NCBI GenBank assembly: GCA_016296505.1
Contig: JAEDJD010000004.1
Coordinates: 85,723-149,722 of the forward strand
DNA length: 64,000 nt
Direction of reading: 5' to 3'
Source: Oscillospiraceae bacterium
GTDB lineage: Bacteria > Bacillota > Clostridia > Oscillospirales > Ruminococcaceae
Below the pieces are notes generated by a model, which saw nothing but the letters and a program-made list of their open reading frames with translations, did not search any database and was not told where the DNA came from. This document shows, one piece after another, positions 36,922-44,629 of the stretch. The position numbers and the translations under genes are program-made. How positions within the stretch are numbered: the stretch's first letter is position 1; each line of letters starts with the position of its first letter.

Positions 36922-37937
36922 GACCGCAGAATCACTTGACTCTGCGGTTCTTTTTCTTCATATGTATCCGTACCCGAATGACCGAAATCATAATCCGGTA
37001 TCACCGAAAGACGATCGCCGTCTGTCTCGAATAGAATCGTATGGTCAAAGTCGGTACGGTAAACGGCACAAGCCGCGTCACGCAGTACATTCAGAATCCT
37101 CGGCGCAGGATGCCCGTAGTCATTCATCGCGCCGCAGGAGATCGCAGCATAATCCGGCGATACGGCTGCAAGAAAATCAGGCGTTGTGGATTGGCTGCTC
37201 CCATGATGCCCAATTTTGAGCACATCTGCGGAAAGTGCGTATCCTTTGGAAAGCATTGCTTGTTCCCCAGCCGCGCTGAGATCGCCCGTAAACAGAAAAC
37301 GCCGTTCTCCACAGGTCACACGGCATACCAGCGAGCAGTCGTTCAGGTCTACAAGCGAGGCGTCGTCCGCACAAAGAAATTCCAGCTCTGCCGCGCCGAG
37401 CGACAGCGTTTCATGACAAGCAGGCGTAATAATCGGTATCTGCTTTTCTTCGGCAAGATCAAGCACATTCGTATATGACAAACCAGTTGGCTTCCATGCT
37501 TCCGGTGTTTTCGGCAGATAGAGCGCGCCAACAGGAATCTGCTCCAGAACAGCGGCGATTCCTCCGATATGATCGGAATGCGGATGCGAATTGATGATAC
37601 AATCAAGCTGCTCCACGCCGGCTTTTTGCAGCATCCGCACAACAGTCGGTCCGTAATCCGGTTCGCCGCCGTCTATCAGGACGCTGTGCGAATCGGTACG
37701 GAGCAGCGCCGCGTCGCCCTGCCCGACATCAAGGATATATACACGCAGCGTATACGCAGGGATCGGCACAGGACGCGGCTTTGTCATGAACCAGACCGCA
37801 AATATTGCCGCTGCCGTGAGCAAAATTACACTGAGCCGCAACGGCAGCTTTTTACAGAAAGACTTCCATTTTAATGCACGCTTTTTCCGAAGGTATTTCC
37901 GTTCCAAGCTGCGAATCTGCTCTGAATACTTCGCCAT
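36909..37937 (-). CDS. ComEC/Rec2-like metallo-beta-lactamase-fold hydrolase
   Basis: A 342-residue membrane-anchored protein. A basic N-terminus and one TM helix (RLSVILLTAAAIFAVWFM) precede an MBL domain with LDVGQGDAALLRTDSHSVLI, the metal motif NSHPHSDHIGGIAAVL, FTGDLSAAGEQAML and LKIGHHGSSQSTTPDFL. It resembles the detached C-terminal domain of ComEC, whose relatives act as nucleases or phosphodiesterases at the cell surface. ATG 37937 is preferred over GTG 37943 for spacing to AGGGGG. The last 15 or so codons run through the 27-bp repeat hairpin (36922-36948), so the native C-terminus may have been altered. Confidence 0.85.
   Translation of the reverse strand: MAKYSEQIRSLERKYLRKKRALKWKSFCKKLPLRLSVILLTAAAIFAVWFMTKPRPVPIPAYTLRVYILDVGQGDAALLRTDSHSVLIDGGEPDYGPTVVRMLQKAGVEQLDCIINSHPHSDHIGGIAAVLEQIPVGALYLPKTPEAWKPTGLSYTNVLDLAEEKQIPIITPACHETLSLGAAELEFLCADDASLVDLNDCSLVCRVTCGERRFLFTGDLSAAGEQAMLSKGYALSADVLKIGHHGSSQSTTPDFLAAVSPDYAAISCGAMNDYGHPAPRILNVLRDAACAVYRTDFDHTILFETDGDRLSVIPDYDFGHSGTDTYEEKEPQSQVILRSACR
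36922..36950 (+). repeat. 27-bp direct repeat, right copy (hairpin with T run)
   Basis: 36922-36948 is identical to 36654-36680 and is followed by TCTTTTT, so it reads as a + strand terminator. On the minus strand it is translated as the C-terminal tail of the metallohydrolase. Confidence 0.85.
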
Positions 37938-38013
37938 ATCCACACCCCCTGACGGCGTTCAAAAAGGCTGCCGTACCACATCGGCACAGCAGCCCATTCG
38001 CCATTCTCTTTTA

Positions 38014-39378
38014 TTATCGCGCCGAAATCGGCTGATACGTTTCCCAGTCCTTGACAGCACGGTATGCCGGACGGATGATCTTGCTTGCGCCAAGCAGCTC
38101 CTCCATACGGTGCGCAGACCATCCTGCAATTCTGGATACCGCAAATATCGGCGTAAACAGCTCGTTCGGCAGATTCAGCATCCGGTATACGAGTCCGGAA
38201 TAGAAATCGACATTCGCACAGACGCCCTTGTAAATCTTACGCTCCTCTGCAATGATCTGCGGTGCAAGACGCTCCACCATTGCGTAAAGCGCATATTCTT
38301 CATGACACTGTTTTTCATCTGCAAGCTGCTCGACAAAGCCGCGCAGAACATTCGCGCGCGGATCGCTCTTAGAATACACCGCGTGTCCCATACCGTAAAT
38401 CAATCCGGCATGGTCGAACGCGTCCTTATGCAGCAGCCGACGCAGATAACGTGCAACTTCTTCCTCGTCCTTCCAGTCGTTCACGCGCTCCTTCATATCG
38501 TCAAACATCTGGACAACTTTGATATTCGCGCCGCCGTGCTTCGGGCCTTTCAGCGAGCCGAGCGCCGCTGCCATCGTCGAATATGTATCCGTGCCGGACG
38601 ATGATACAACGTGAACGGTAAAGCTCGAATTATTTCCGCCGCCGTGTTCCGCATGGAGCACCATTGCAAGATCGAGAATCTTTGCTTCAAGCTGCGTATA
38701 TTTCTGATCGCTGCGGAGCATACTCAGCAGATTTTCAGCCGCCGAAAGATTCGGGTCGGGCTGATGCAGAAACAGACTCTGATCGTTCTTGTAATACCGA
38801 TACGCCTGATACCCATATACTGCGATAGACGGAAACTGCGCGATCAGCTGAATACATTGCCGCAGCACATTTGCAATCGCGGTATCATTCGGGTTATGGT
38901 CATAGGAATAGAGTGCAAGCACACTTTTTGCAAGCGTATTCATCATATCCTCGCTCGGCGATTTCATGATGACATCACGGGTAAAAGAGGGCGGCAGTGT
39001 ACGGAGACTCCGCATCAAAGCGCTGAAATCCGACAGCTCCTGCTGATTCGGCAGCTTTCCGAACAGCAGCAAATAAACCGTTTCCTCATAGCCGAAGCGG
39101 TTATCGTTGATAAAGCCGTTCACAAGATCTTCAATATGATAACCGCGGAACAAAAGCTGCCCCTCGCCGAGCTTTGTTTCGCCGTTTTCTTCCGTTCCGG
39201 GGATAATCTGGCTGATATTGGTCAATCCGGCACAGACGCCCTTGCCGTTGATGTCGCGCAGACCGCGCTTCACATCATACTTGGAATACAGTTCCGGATC
39301 AATACGATAATTTGCTCTGCACAACTCGGAAAGCTCCTCAATTTTTGTCTGCGCAGTGTAGCGATTCCATTCACCCAT
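38014..39378 (-). CDS. gltA: Citrate synthase
   Basis: A 454-residue citrate/2-methylcitrate synthase of the clostridial type. It has LLFRGYHIEDLVNGFINDNR, the active-site region VLHAEHGGGNNSSFTVHVV with catalytic His, KGPKHGGANIKVVQM, and LIYGMGHAVYSKSDPRANVL with Asp. It condenses acetyl-CoA and oxaloacetate, feeding glutamate synthesis in anaerobes. AAAGGGG lies before the ATG. It is monocistronic, with its own promoter. Confidence 0.95.
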   Translation of the reverse strand: MGEWNRYTAQTKIEELSELCRANYRIDPELYSKYDVKRGLRDINGKGVCAGLTNISQIIPGTEENGETKLGEGQLLFRGYHIEDLVNGFINDNRFGYEETVYLLLFGKLPNQQELSDFSALMRSLRTLPPSFTRDVIMKSPSEDMMNTLAKSVLALYSYDHNPNDTAIANVLRQCIQLIAQFPSIAVYGYQAYRYYKNDQSLFLHQPDPNLSAAENLLSMLRSDQKYTQLEAKILDLAMVLHAEHGGGNNSSFTVHVVSSSGTDTYSTMAAALGSLKGPKHGGANIKVVQMFDDMKERVNDWKDEEEVARYLRRLLHKDAFDHAGLIYGMGHAVYSKSDPRANVLRGFVEQLADEKQCHEEYALYAMVERLAPQIIAEERKIYKGVCANVDFYSGLVYRMLNLPNELFTPIFAVSRIAGWSAHRMEELLGASKIIRPAYRAVKDWETYQPISAR

Positions 39379-39457
39379 ATGTATACCCCTTTCTTTTTAC
39401 AATTCACAATTATACTAAATTTCCTATACGTAATATCATGATTCTATTATACTTTAT

Positions 39458-39486
39458 AGTATATCATGTTTTTACCACTTTGTCAA
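39458..39486 (-). promoter_or_regulatory. Promoter of citrate synthase
   Basis: Minus strand TTGACA (complement of 39481-39486), 17-base spacer, TATACT (complement of 39458-39463), about 80 bases before the ATG and directly downstream of the spoIIA operon. Confidence 0.8.
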
Positions 39487-39515
39487 GTATCATTACAAAC
39501 AATGCACAATCCTGC

Positions 39516-40181
39516 TTATTTCTGCAATTCTGTACGCAAAAACAGCAGGATTTTCTTTTCGCGCCGCGATACCTGTACCTGCGTCATACCGAGCTGCTCG
39601 GCGGTTTCCCGCTGCGTCAGATTCCGGTCGTACCGAAGCCGTATCAGCGCACGATCATGTTCATCCAAAAGCGCCATAACCTGTTCGAGCGCAAGATGCT
39701 CCTGAATCCGGTTTTCCGGAGATGGCACCGGAATATCCGTACACACTTCGCCATCGTCGGTATCGACGGTCAGCGACGCTGTCGGCTGCGCGGCGCATAG
39801 CGCCTCGGCAATTTCCGCTTCTGAAACGCCGATTGCGTCTGCAAGCTGTCGGACGGTCGGTTCTGTACCGTTCTGCTGCCGAAGTTTTTCCGCCATGCGA
39901 TTCGCACGAATGCTCAGTTCCTGTAAACGGCGTCCGATATGCACGCTGCCGCCCTCGCGGAACAACCGCCGAATCTCTCCCAGAATCACCGGAACTGCAT
40001 ACGTCGAAAAGCAGACGCCGCGCGACGAATCAAAAGCATTTGCCGCCTTGACCAGTCCGAAACAGCCTGCCGAATACAATTCCTCATATTCAATCCCACG
40101 CTCGCGAAACCGGTTCGCACAGAGATGCACAAGCCCCAGATGCGCTTCAGCCGCGATCGTCGGTTTCCTGCTCTGTTCCAT
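39516..40181 (-). CDS. sigF: Forespore sigma factor SigF
   Basis: A 221-residue sporulation sigma factor. Region 2 has AGCFGLVKAANAFDSSRGVC and FSTYAVPVILGEIRRLFREG; region 4 has RYDRNLTQRETAEQLGMTQV and QVSRREKKIL, the SigF/SigG signature. It directs early forespore transcription. It is about 30 residues shorter at the N-terminus than the Bacillus protein: the family's first helix before NLGLV is reduced to EAHLGLV. It overlaps spoIIAB by 35 bases. Confidence 0.92.
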   Translation of the reverse strand: MEQSRKPTIAAEAHLGLVHLCANRFRERGIEYEELYSAGCFGLVKAANAFDSSRGVCFSTYAVPVILGEIRRLFREGGSVHIGRRLQELSIRANRMAEKLRQQNGTEPTVRQLADAIGVSEAEIAEALCAAQPTASLTVDTDDGEVCTDIPVPSPENRIQEHLALEQVMALLDEHDRALIRLRYDRNLTQRETAEQLGMTQVQVSRREKKILLFLRTELQK

Positions 40182-40608
40182 GCTGCATCTTCTTTCTCAT
40201 GATAACGGTTGTACCGCGTCCGGGGCGGCTCGTTACGTTCAGCTTGTCCGTAAAGCTCTGCATGACCGTAAAGCCAAGTCCGGCACGCTCCTCTGCCGGC
40301 GCTGTCGAATAAAGCGGCGTCATCGCCTGCGCGATATCTGCTATGCCGCAGCCGCGGTCTGATATGCGAATGTAGATGACGCTATCCGGCAGCAGTCGAA
40401 CCGTTATGGCAATCAGACCGGCTGGCTGACCGCGATACGCATGAACAATGCTGTTCGTCACCGCCTCCGAAACCGCCGTCCGCAAATCGGCAAGATCCTC
40501 AACTGTCGGGTCAAGCTGCGACGCAAAGGCGCAAACCATCGTCCGCGCAAAGCTCTCATTTTCCGAACGCGCCGGAAAGGTACATTTTAATTCATTGAGC
40601 GTATTCAT
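40147..40608 (-). CDS. spoIIAB: Anti-sigma F factor SpoIIAB
   Basis: A 153-residue serine kinase and anti-sigma factor of the GHKL fold. The N-box is in DLRTAVSEAVTNSIVHAYRG, G1 in ISDRGCGIADIAQAM and G2 in ERAGLGFTVMQSF. It holds SigF inactive and phosphorylates SpoIIAA. ATG 40608 overlaps the end of spoIIAA by 17 bases in another frame, indicating coupled translation. Confidence 0.94.
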   Translation of the reverse strand: MNTLNELKCTFPARSENESFARTMVCAFASQLDPTVEDLADLRTAVSEAVTNSIVHAYRGQPAGLIAITVRLLPDSVIYIRISDRGCGIADIAQAMTPLYSTAPAEERAGLGFTVMQSFTDKLNVTSRPGRGTTVIMRKKMQHGTEQETDDRG

Positions 40609-41029
40609 AATCCGATTCCATTCCTTTCTGTTCAGCATCAGTCTGCGGAGGTTTCAGCTCCGCGATATCCAGCTTTGGGATTTTGGGCGTATCCTCCGCA
40701 GGCTTTGGACGTTCCTTCCGGACGCTGTTCCGGATGACGGCAAGCCTGTCCGCACCGGATATGCGCAGAACCTTTCGGATATGCGCCGGCGGATTGTGTA
40801 TTTCCAGCGTTCCGCCGTACTCCTCAAGCAGTCGCGAACGTCCCAGAATCAGCCCGATGCCGGAGCTGTCCATAAAAGTTACCTGTCGAAAATCCAACAC
40901 AAGCACCGGCGGATATTGTTCCCGCACGGCAAAATCAATCGCTTCACGGATTTCCTTTGCATGGTGATGGTCAAGCTCGCCGCTTAAAAATGCCGTCAGC
41001 TTCTGCGGCTCCTGTTTCAGTTCAACCAT
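40592..41029 (-). CDS. spoIIAA: Anti-anti-sigma F factor SpoIIAA with an unusual C-terminal tail
   Basis: A 145-residue STAS-domain protein. The phosphorylatable serine lies in FRQVTFMDSSGIGLILGRSR, and the N-terminal strand is KLTAFLSGELDHHHAKEIRE. When dephosphorylated it displaces SigF from SpoIIAB. The usual length is about 115 residues; here about 35 extra residues rich in Pro, Lys and Glu follow the domain (KPAEDTPKIPKLDIAELKPP). ATG 41029 with AAAGGAAG upstream is chosen over an upstream ATG at 41092. Confidence 0.9.
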   Translation of the reverse strand: MVELKQEPQKLTAFLSGELDHHHAKEIREAIDFAVREQYPPVLVLDFRQVTFMDSSGIGLILGRSRLLEEYGGTLEIHNPPAHIRKVLRISGADRLAVIRNSVRKERPKPAEDTPKIPKLDIAELKPPQTDAEQKGMESDYEYAQ

Positions 41030-41157
41030 TGCATGACTTCCTTTCTGATCAAAGATATCTGAACCGTATACTCTGTGCGGTATGGACTTCATTATATCGC
41101 GATTCAGCCGCAGTTCCGGTCGAATCCGGTCTAGTATGATATAAAAATTTTCTGTGC

Positions 41158-41187
41158 TTGACGAAACTGCCCTTTTCGTGGTAAAAT
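41158..41187 (+). promoter_or_regulatory. Promoter of polA
   Basis: TTGACG (41158-41163), 18-base spacer, TAAAAT (41182-41187), 45 bases before polA. Confidence 0.65.
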
Positions 41188-41232
41188 AAAACGTACAGCA
41201 TATTTACACGTATAAGAAAGGAAGCAATCCAT

Positions 41233-43779
41233 ATGAAACTCATGATCGTAGACGGACACAGTATCCTGCATCGCGCCTTTCACGGCGTCAAGCCGCTTTC
41301 CAATCACAAGGGCGTTTTTACCAACGCGATCTACGGTTTTTTCAATATTCTTCTGAAAGCGATTGACGATACCGGCGCTGAAAATGTCGCAATCGCATTC
41401 GATTGCAAGGAAAAAACATTCCGGCATACGGCAGTTGCAAGCTATAAGGCAAACCGAAAAGCTATGCCCGAAGAACTCGCAATGCAGTTTCCGCTGACCA
41501 TGCAGATTCTGGAAGCAATGGGCTATCCGGTTGTGACCTGCGCCGGCTGGGAAGCCGACGACATCCTCGGAACGCTCTCCGCTGCGATCTCCGCCGCCGG
41601 AGAGGACTGCATTCTGCTGACCGGCGACCGCGATAATCTCCAGCTGATCAATCCGCACGTTTCCGTCCGGCTCGCAACGAATAAAGAGCCGATTCTTTAT
41701 GATACGGAGCGCTTTCAAGCCGATTACGGCTTTGCACCCAAAAGTCTGATCGACCTCAAGGCGCTTATGGGCGACAGTTCCGATCATATCAAGGGCGTTG
41801 CCGGCATCGGAGAAAAGACCGCCTCTGCGCTGATTCAGAAATATGGAACGATTGAAGCGCTCTATGCCGCACTGCCGGACGATACCGATATCAAGCCCGC
41901 CGCAAAACAGAAGCTGACCGCTGGCTTTGAGGACGCAAAGCAGAGCAAGTGGCTTGCAACCATCGTCACCGACGCACCCGTCCCGACAGCGCTTGCCGCA
42001 TACGCGCGCAAGCCGCAGGATACTGCTGCGCTCTCCGGATTGCTCACGGAGCTTGAACTCTATAAACTGATGGAGCGACTGCATATTCAGCCATCCGCTG
42101 CCGCTGAACATTCCGCAGAAGCGAACCAAAACAATAGCGTCCCTGCCGAAAAAATTACAATTACGGCAGAAACGCTCGATATGCTTTGCGCCAGTACAGA
42201 GCCTGTTGATTTTATTTATCGGGATTCGGTGCTGTATCTTGCTTTTGAACGCTATGTTGCCTGCGTGACCGATCCGAAGCAGATTTTCCGGTTTCTAACG
42301 TCCGAAGCGCCAAAGCGCACCTTTGACGCAAAGCCCGTCTATCGGATGCTCATGGAGCAGCATGATACCATTCATAATCTTGTGCTGGATAATGTGATTT
42401 GTGCGTATCTGCTGAATCCTTCTTCTACAAACTATCTGATTGAACGGTTGTGTATGGACGCTGCGCTCCCCTATCAGACCGAGCTCGGCAGCTTTGCAGA
42501 CGCTGCGGCACTCCCTGCGCTTTCTGCATATCTGGAGCGCCAGATCATAGAACAGGGCATGGAAAAGCTCCTCCGTGAAATTGAATTGCCGTTGGTCGAG
42601 GTACTTGCCGATATGGAGCATATCGGCGTGCGCGTTGACGCGGAGGGCGTCCGAAAGTTCGGGGATGCGCTCGACGCGGAAATCTATGAAACCAGTCAGC
42701 GTGTTTATGAAGCTGCCGGCAAGGAATTCAATATTCTCTCGCCCAAACAGCTCGGCGTTGTTCTCTTTGAGGACCTTGCGCTGAAAAGCGGTAAGAAAAC
42801 AAAAACAGGCTGGTCTACCAACGCCGAAGTACTCGAAGGTCTGCGCGGATACCATCCGATTGTTGACAATGTACTGCGGTACCGCCAGCTCACAAAGCTC
42901 AAATCAACCTATGTAGACGGCTTGCTCAAAACTATTGCGCCAGACGGCAGAATCCATACCTGCTATCGGCAGACGGAAACGCGTACAGGCAGAATTTCTT
43001 CCACAGAGCCAAATCTCCAGAATATCCCTGTGCGCACTGCGCTCGGACGTGAAATGCGTAAATTTTTCATTGCCTCAGAGGGCTGTACGCTGCTCGACGC
43101 CGATTACAGTCAGATCGAACTGCGTCTGGTCGCACATCTCTGCGGCGATGAGAATATGCGCCGCACCTTCGAGGAGAATCAGGATATCCACCTGACCACG
43201 GCAGCACAGGTCTTTCATATGCCGGAGGATATGGTCACGAAGGAAATGAGAAGCGCTGCAAAAGCGGTGAATTTCGGTATTCTCTACGGTATCAGCGCAT
43301 TTTCACTTTCCAAAGATATCGGCGTATCCGTTGCGCAGGCAGACCGTTATATCAAGGATTATCTGGATTCATTCCCACGCGTGCAGCAATTTATGAACGA
43401 TACCGTTGCGCAGGCAAAGGAATCCGGCTTTGTCACAACGCTGTTCGGCAGAAAACGCTATGTACCAGAGCTGCGCGGCTCAAACAAAATGGTGCAGGCA
43501 GCCGGAAAACGCATCGCCATGAATACACCAATACAGGGTACTGCCGCAGATATCATTAAGGCGGCAATGGTGCGCCTATGGCAAAGGCTGAAAGCGGAAA
43601 TCCCTGAAGCAAAACTGATTCTCCAGATTCACGATGAACTGATTGTAGAAGCGCCGCGCCATCTTGCAAAACAGGCGGCAGAGATTCTGCATACCGAAAT
43701 GGAGCAGGCTTGTACGCTTTCCGTACCGCTGATCGCAGATGTTCAGGAGGGACAAAGCTGGTATGACGCAAAGGGCTGA
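41233..43779 (+). CDS. polA: DNA polymerase I
   Basis: An 848-residue family A polymerase. The N-terminal 5'-3' (flap) exonuclease (about 1-290) has MIVDGHSILHRAFHGVKPLS, GWEADDILGTLS, LLTGDRDNLQLI and DSSDHIKGVAGIGEKTA. The middle (about 310-450) corresponds to the proofreading domain but lacks its acidic residues, as in Bacillus and Thermus. The polymerase has DADYSQIELRLVAHL (motif A), RSAAKAVNFGILYGISAF (motif B) and LQIHDELIVEAP (motif C). It repairs DNA and removes Okazaki primers. AAGGAAG precedes the ATG. Confidence 0.97.
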   Translation: MKLMIVDGHSILHRAFHGVKPLSNHKGVFTNAIYGFFNILLKAIDDTGAENVAIAFDCKEKTFRHTAVASYKANRKAMPEELAMQFPLTMQILEAMGYPVVTCAGWEADDILGTLSAAISAAGEDCILLTGDRDNLQLINPHVSVRLATNKEPILYDTERFQADYGFAPKSLIDLKALMGDSSDHIKGVAGIGEKTASALIQKYGTIEALYAALPDDTDIKPAAKQKLTAGFEDAKQSKWLATIVTDAPVPTALAAYARKPQDTAALSGLLTELELYKLMERLHIQPSAAAEHSAEANQNNSVPAEKITITAETLDMLCASTEPVDFIYRDSVLYLAFERYVACVTDPKQIFRFLTSEAPKRTFDAKPVYRMLMEQHDTIHNLVLDNVICAYLLNPSSTNYLIERLCMDAALPYQTELGSFADAAALPALSAYLERQIIEQGMEKLLREIELPLVEVLADMEHIGVRVDAEGVRKFGDALDAEIYETSQRVYEAAGKEFNILSPKQLGVVLFEDLALKSGKKTKTGWSTNAEVLEGLRGYHPIVDNVLRYRQLTKLKSTYVDGLLKTIAPDGRIHTCYRQTETRTGRISSTEPNLQNIPVRTALGREMRKFFIASEGCTLLDADYSQIELRLVAHLCGDENMRRTFEENQDIHLTTAAQVFHMPEDMVTKEMRSAAKAVNFGILYGISAFSLSKDIGVSVAQADRYIKDYLDSFPRVQQFMNDTVAQAKESGFVTTLFGRKRYVPELRGSNKMVQAAGKRIAMNTPIQGTAADIIKAAMVRLWQRLKAEIPEAKLILQIHDELIVEAPRHLAKQAAEILHTEMEQACTLSVPLIADVQEGQSWYDAKG

Positions 43780-44212
43780 TTTCCGGATTGAACTGTTTTC
43801 ACCGAAAAATATCCACGGCGTTGCGGAGCTGGCAAAACGCTGCTTCTCAACACCGTGGTCAGAGGAAATATATCGCAGAGAATTGGAAAACCCGCAGTCG
43901 GTTGGATTTGTCTGCGTGAACGGCGATATGGTCGTCGGAATGATTCACTGCAATTATGTACTGGATGAACTGACACTGAATACGCTCTGCGTCGACGCGG
44001 CATATCGCAGACATGGCATCGCAAAACAGCTCTGGTTTGCCGTGACAGAGATGATGCAGGGCGTATGTACGGTCTGCTATCTTGAAGTGCGCGAAAGCAA
44101 TCTTGCCGCCCGAACGCTCTATGAATCCCTCGGCTTTGCACAAAATGGATACCGTCCGCGTTATTATTCTCTGCCGGAGGAAGCCGCCGTGCTGATGGAA
44201 GCGAAACTCTAA
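43763..44212 (+). CDS. rimI: GNAT acetyltransferase, RimI-like
   Basis: A 149-residue acetyltransferase resembling RimI, the N-terminal alanine acetylase of ribosomal protein S18. The acetyl-CoA motif is LCVDAAYRRHGIAKQLW, followed by YLEVRESNLAARTLYESLGF, the RimI-type B motif. It overlaps the polA stop, with AGGAGGG about 10 bases before ATG 43763. No tsa genes are adjacent, so a broader GNAT role cannot be excluded. Confidence 0.85.
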   Translation: MTQRADFRIELFSPKNIHGVAELAKRCFSTPWSEEIYRRELENPQSVGFVCVNGDMVVGMIHCNYVLDELTLNTLCVDAAYRRHGIAKQLWFAVTEMMQGVCTVCYLEVRESNLAARTLYESLGFAQNGYRPRYYSLPEEAAVLMEAKL

Positions 44213-44233
44213 GGCTTTTTGTGCAAATCTGTC

Positions 44234-44262
44234 TTGACATTTCCCTGCGTTTGTGATATAAT
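44234..44262 (+). promoter_or_regulatory. Consensus promoter of tRNA-Leu
   Basis: TTGACA (44234-44239), 17-base spacer, extended -10 TGATATAAT (TATAAT at 44257-44262), ending 9 bases before the tRNA. Confidence 0.88.
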
Positions 44263-44271
44263 ATATCAGGC

Positions 44272-44358
44272 GCCGCTGTGGTGGAATAGGCAGACACAAG
44301 GGACTTAAAATCCCTCGGGGTAAAACCCGTACCGGTTCAAGTCCGGTTAGCGGCACCA
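44272..44358 (+). tRNA. tRNA-Leu (anticodon UAA), CCA encoded; candidate attachment site
   Basis: Complete class II tRNA. The acceptor GCCGCTG pairs with TAGCGGC. There is a D arm with GGCAGAC, an anticodon stem-loop GGGACTTAAAATCCC (anticodon TAA), a long variable arm (CGGGGTAAAACCCG), a T arm CCGGTTCAAGTCCGG, then discriminator A and CCA. The foreign element starts immediately 3' of it, which fits a tRNA 3'-end attachment site. Confidence 0.95.
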
Positions 44359-44361
44359 TTG

Positions 44362-44398
44362 AAAGAATGTCGATTTTACGGCATTCTTTTCTTGTTTT
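44362..44398 (+). terminator. Terminator after tRNA-Leu
   Basis: AAAGAATG, a 12-base loop, then CATTCTTTTCTTGTTTT: an 8-bp stem with a T-rich tail directly after the tRNA. Confidence 0.75.
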
Positions 44399-44406
44399 CT
44401 GACTGA

Positions 44407-44472
44407 TTTGGTAGAAAAGTTTCTTGTGTATGAGCTTTTTTCTACCGGATTTCTACCAAATTTTCTACCAAA
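44407..44472. repeat. TTTCTACC iterons near the element end (candidate integrase arm sites)
   Basis: Three direct TTCTACC copies (about 44440, 44451 and 44463; spacing 11-12 bp) and one inverted copy (GGTAGAAA at 44410-44417). Related copies lie at 46040-46049 and 46076-46085 between int and xis. Tyrosine integrases usually bind such short arm repeats on both sides of the crossover. Confidence 0.5.
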
Positions 44473-44579
44473 ATCGCTGCTTTTTTCAATTTCACTTTCA
44501 TTTTTGGTCTTAGCACAAAAGATTTTTATCCCCCGTGTCAAGTTGACTTGATTAACTTTTTTTTACTTTTTTTTATAAT

Positions 44580-44604
44580 GCCGCCGTGGTAGAATGGGTA
44601 GACG
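44580..44604 (+). pseudogene. tRNA-Leu 5'-half-like fragment
   Basis: GCCGCCGTGGTAGAATGGG and the following TAGACG match the acceptor 5' strand and D arm of a bacterial tRNA-Leu, but no anticodon arm, T arm or pairing 3' acceptor follows. A TATAAT touches its first base, too close to be its promoter. It may be the scar of an integration into another tRNA-Leu gene. Confidence 0.4.
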
Positions 44605-44629
44605 ATCGGCACACTATTATCGCAGGTTC

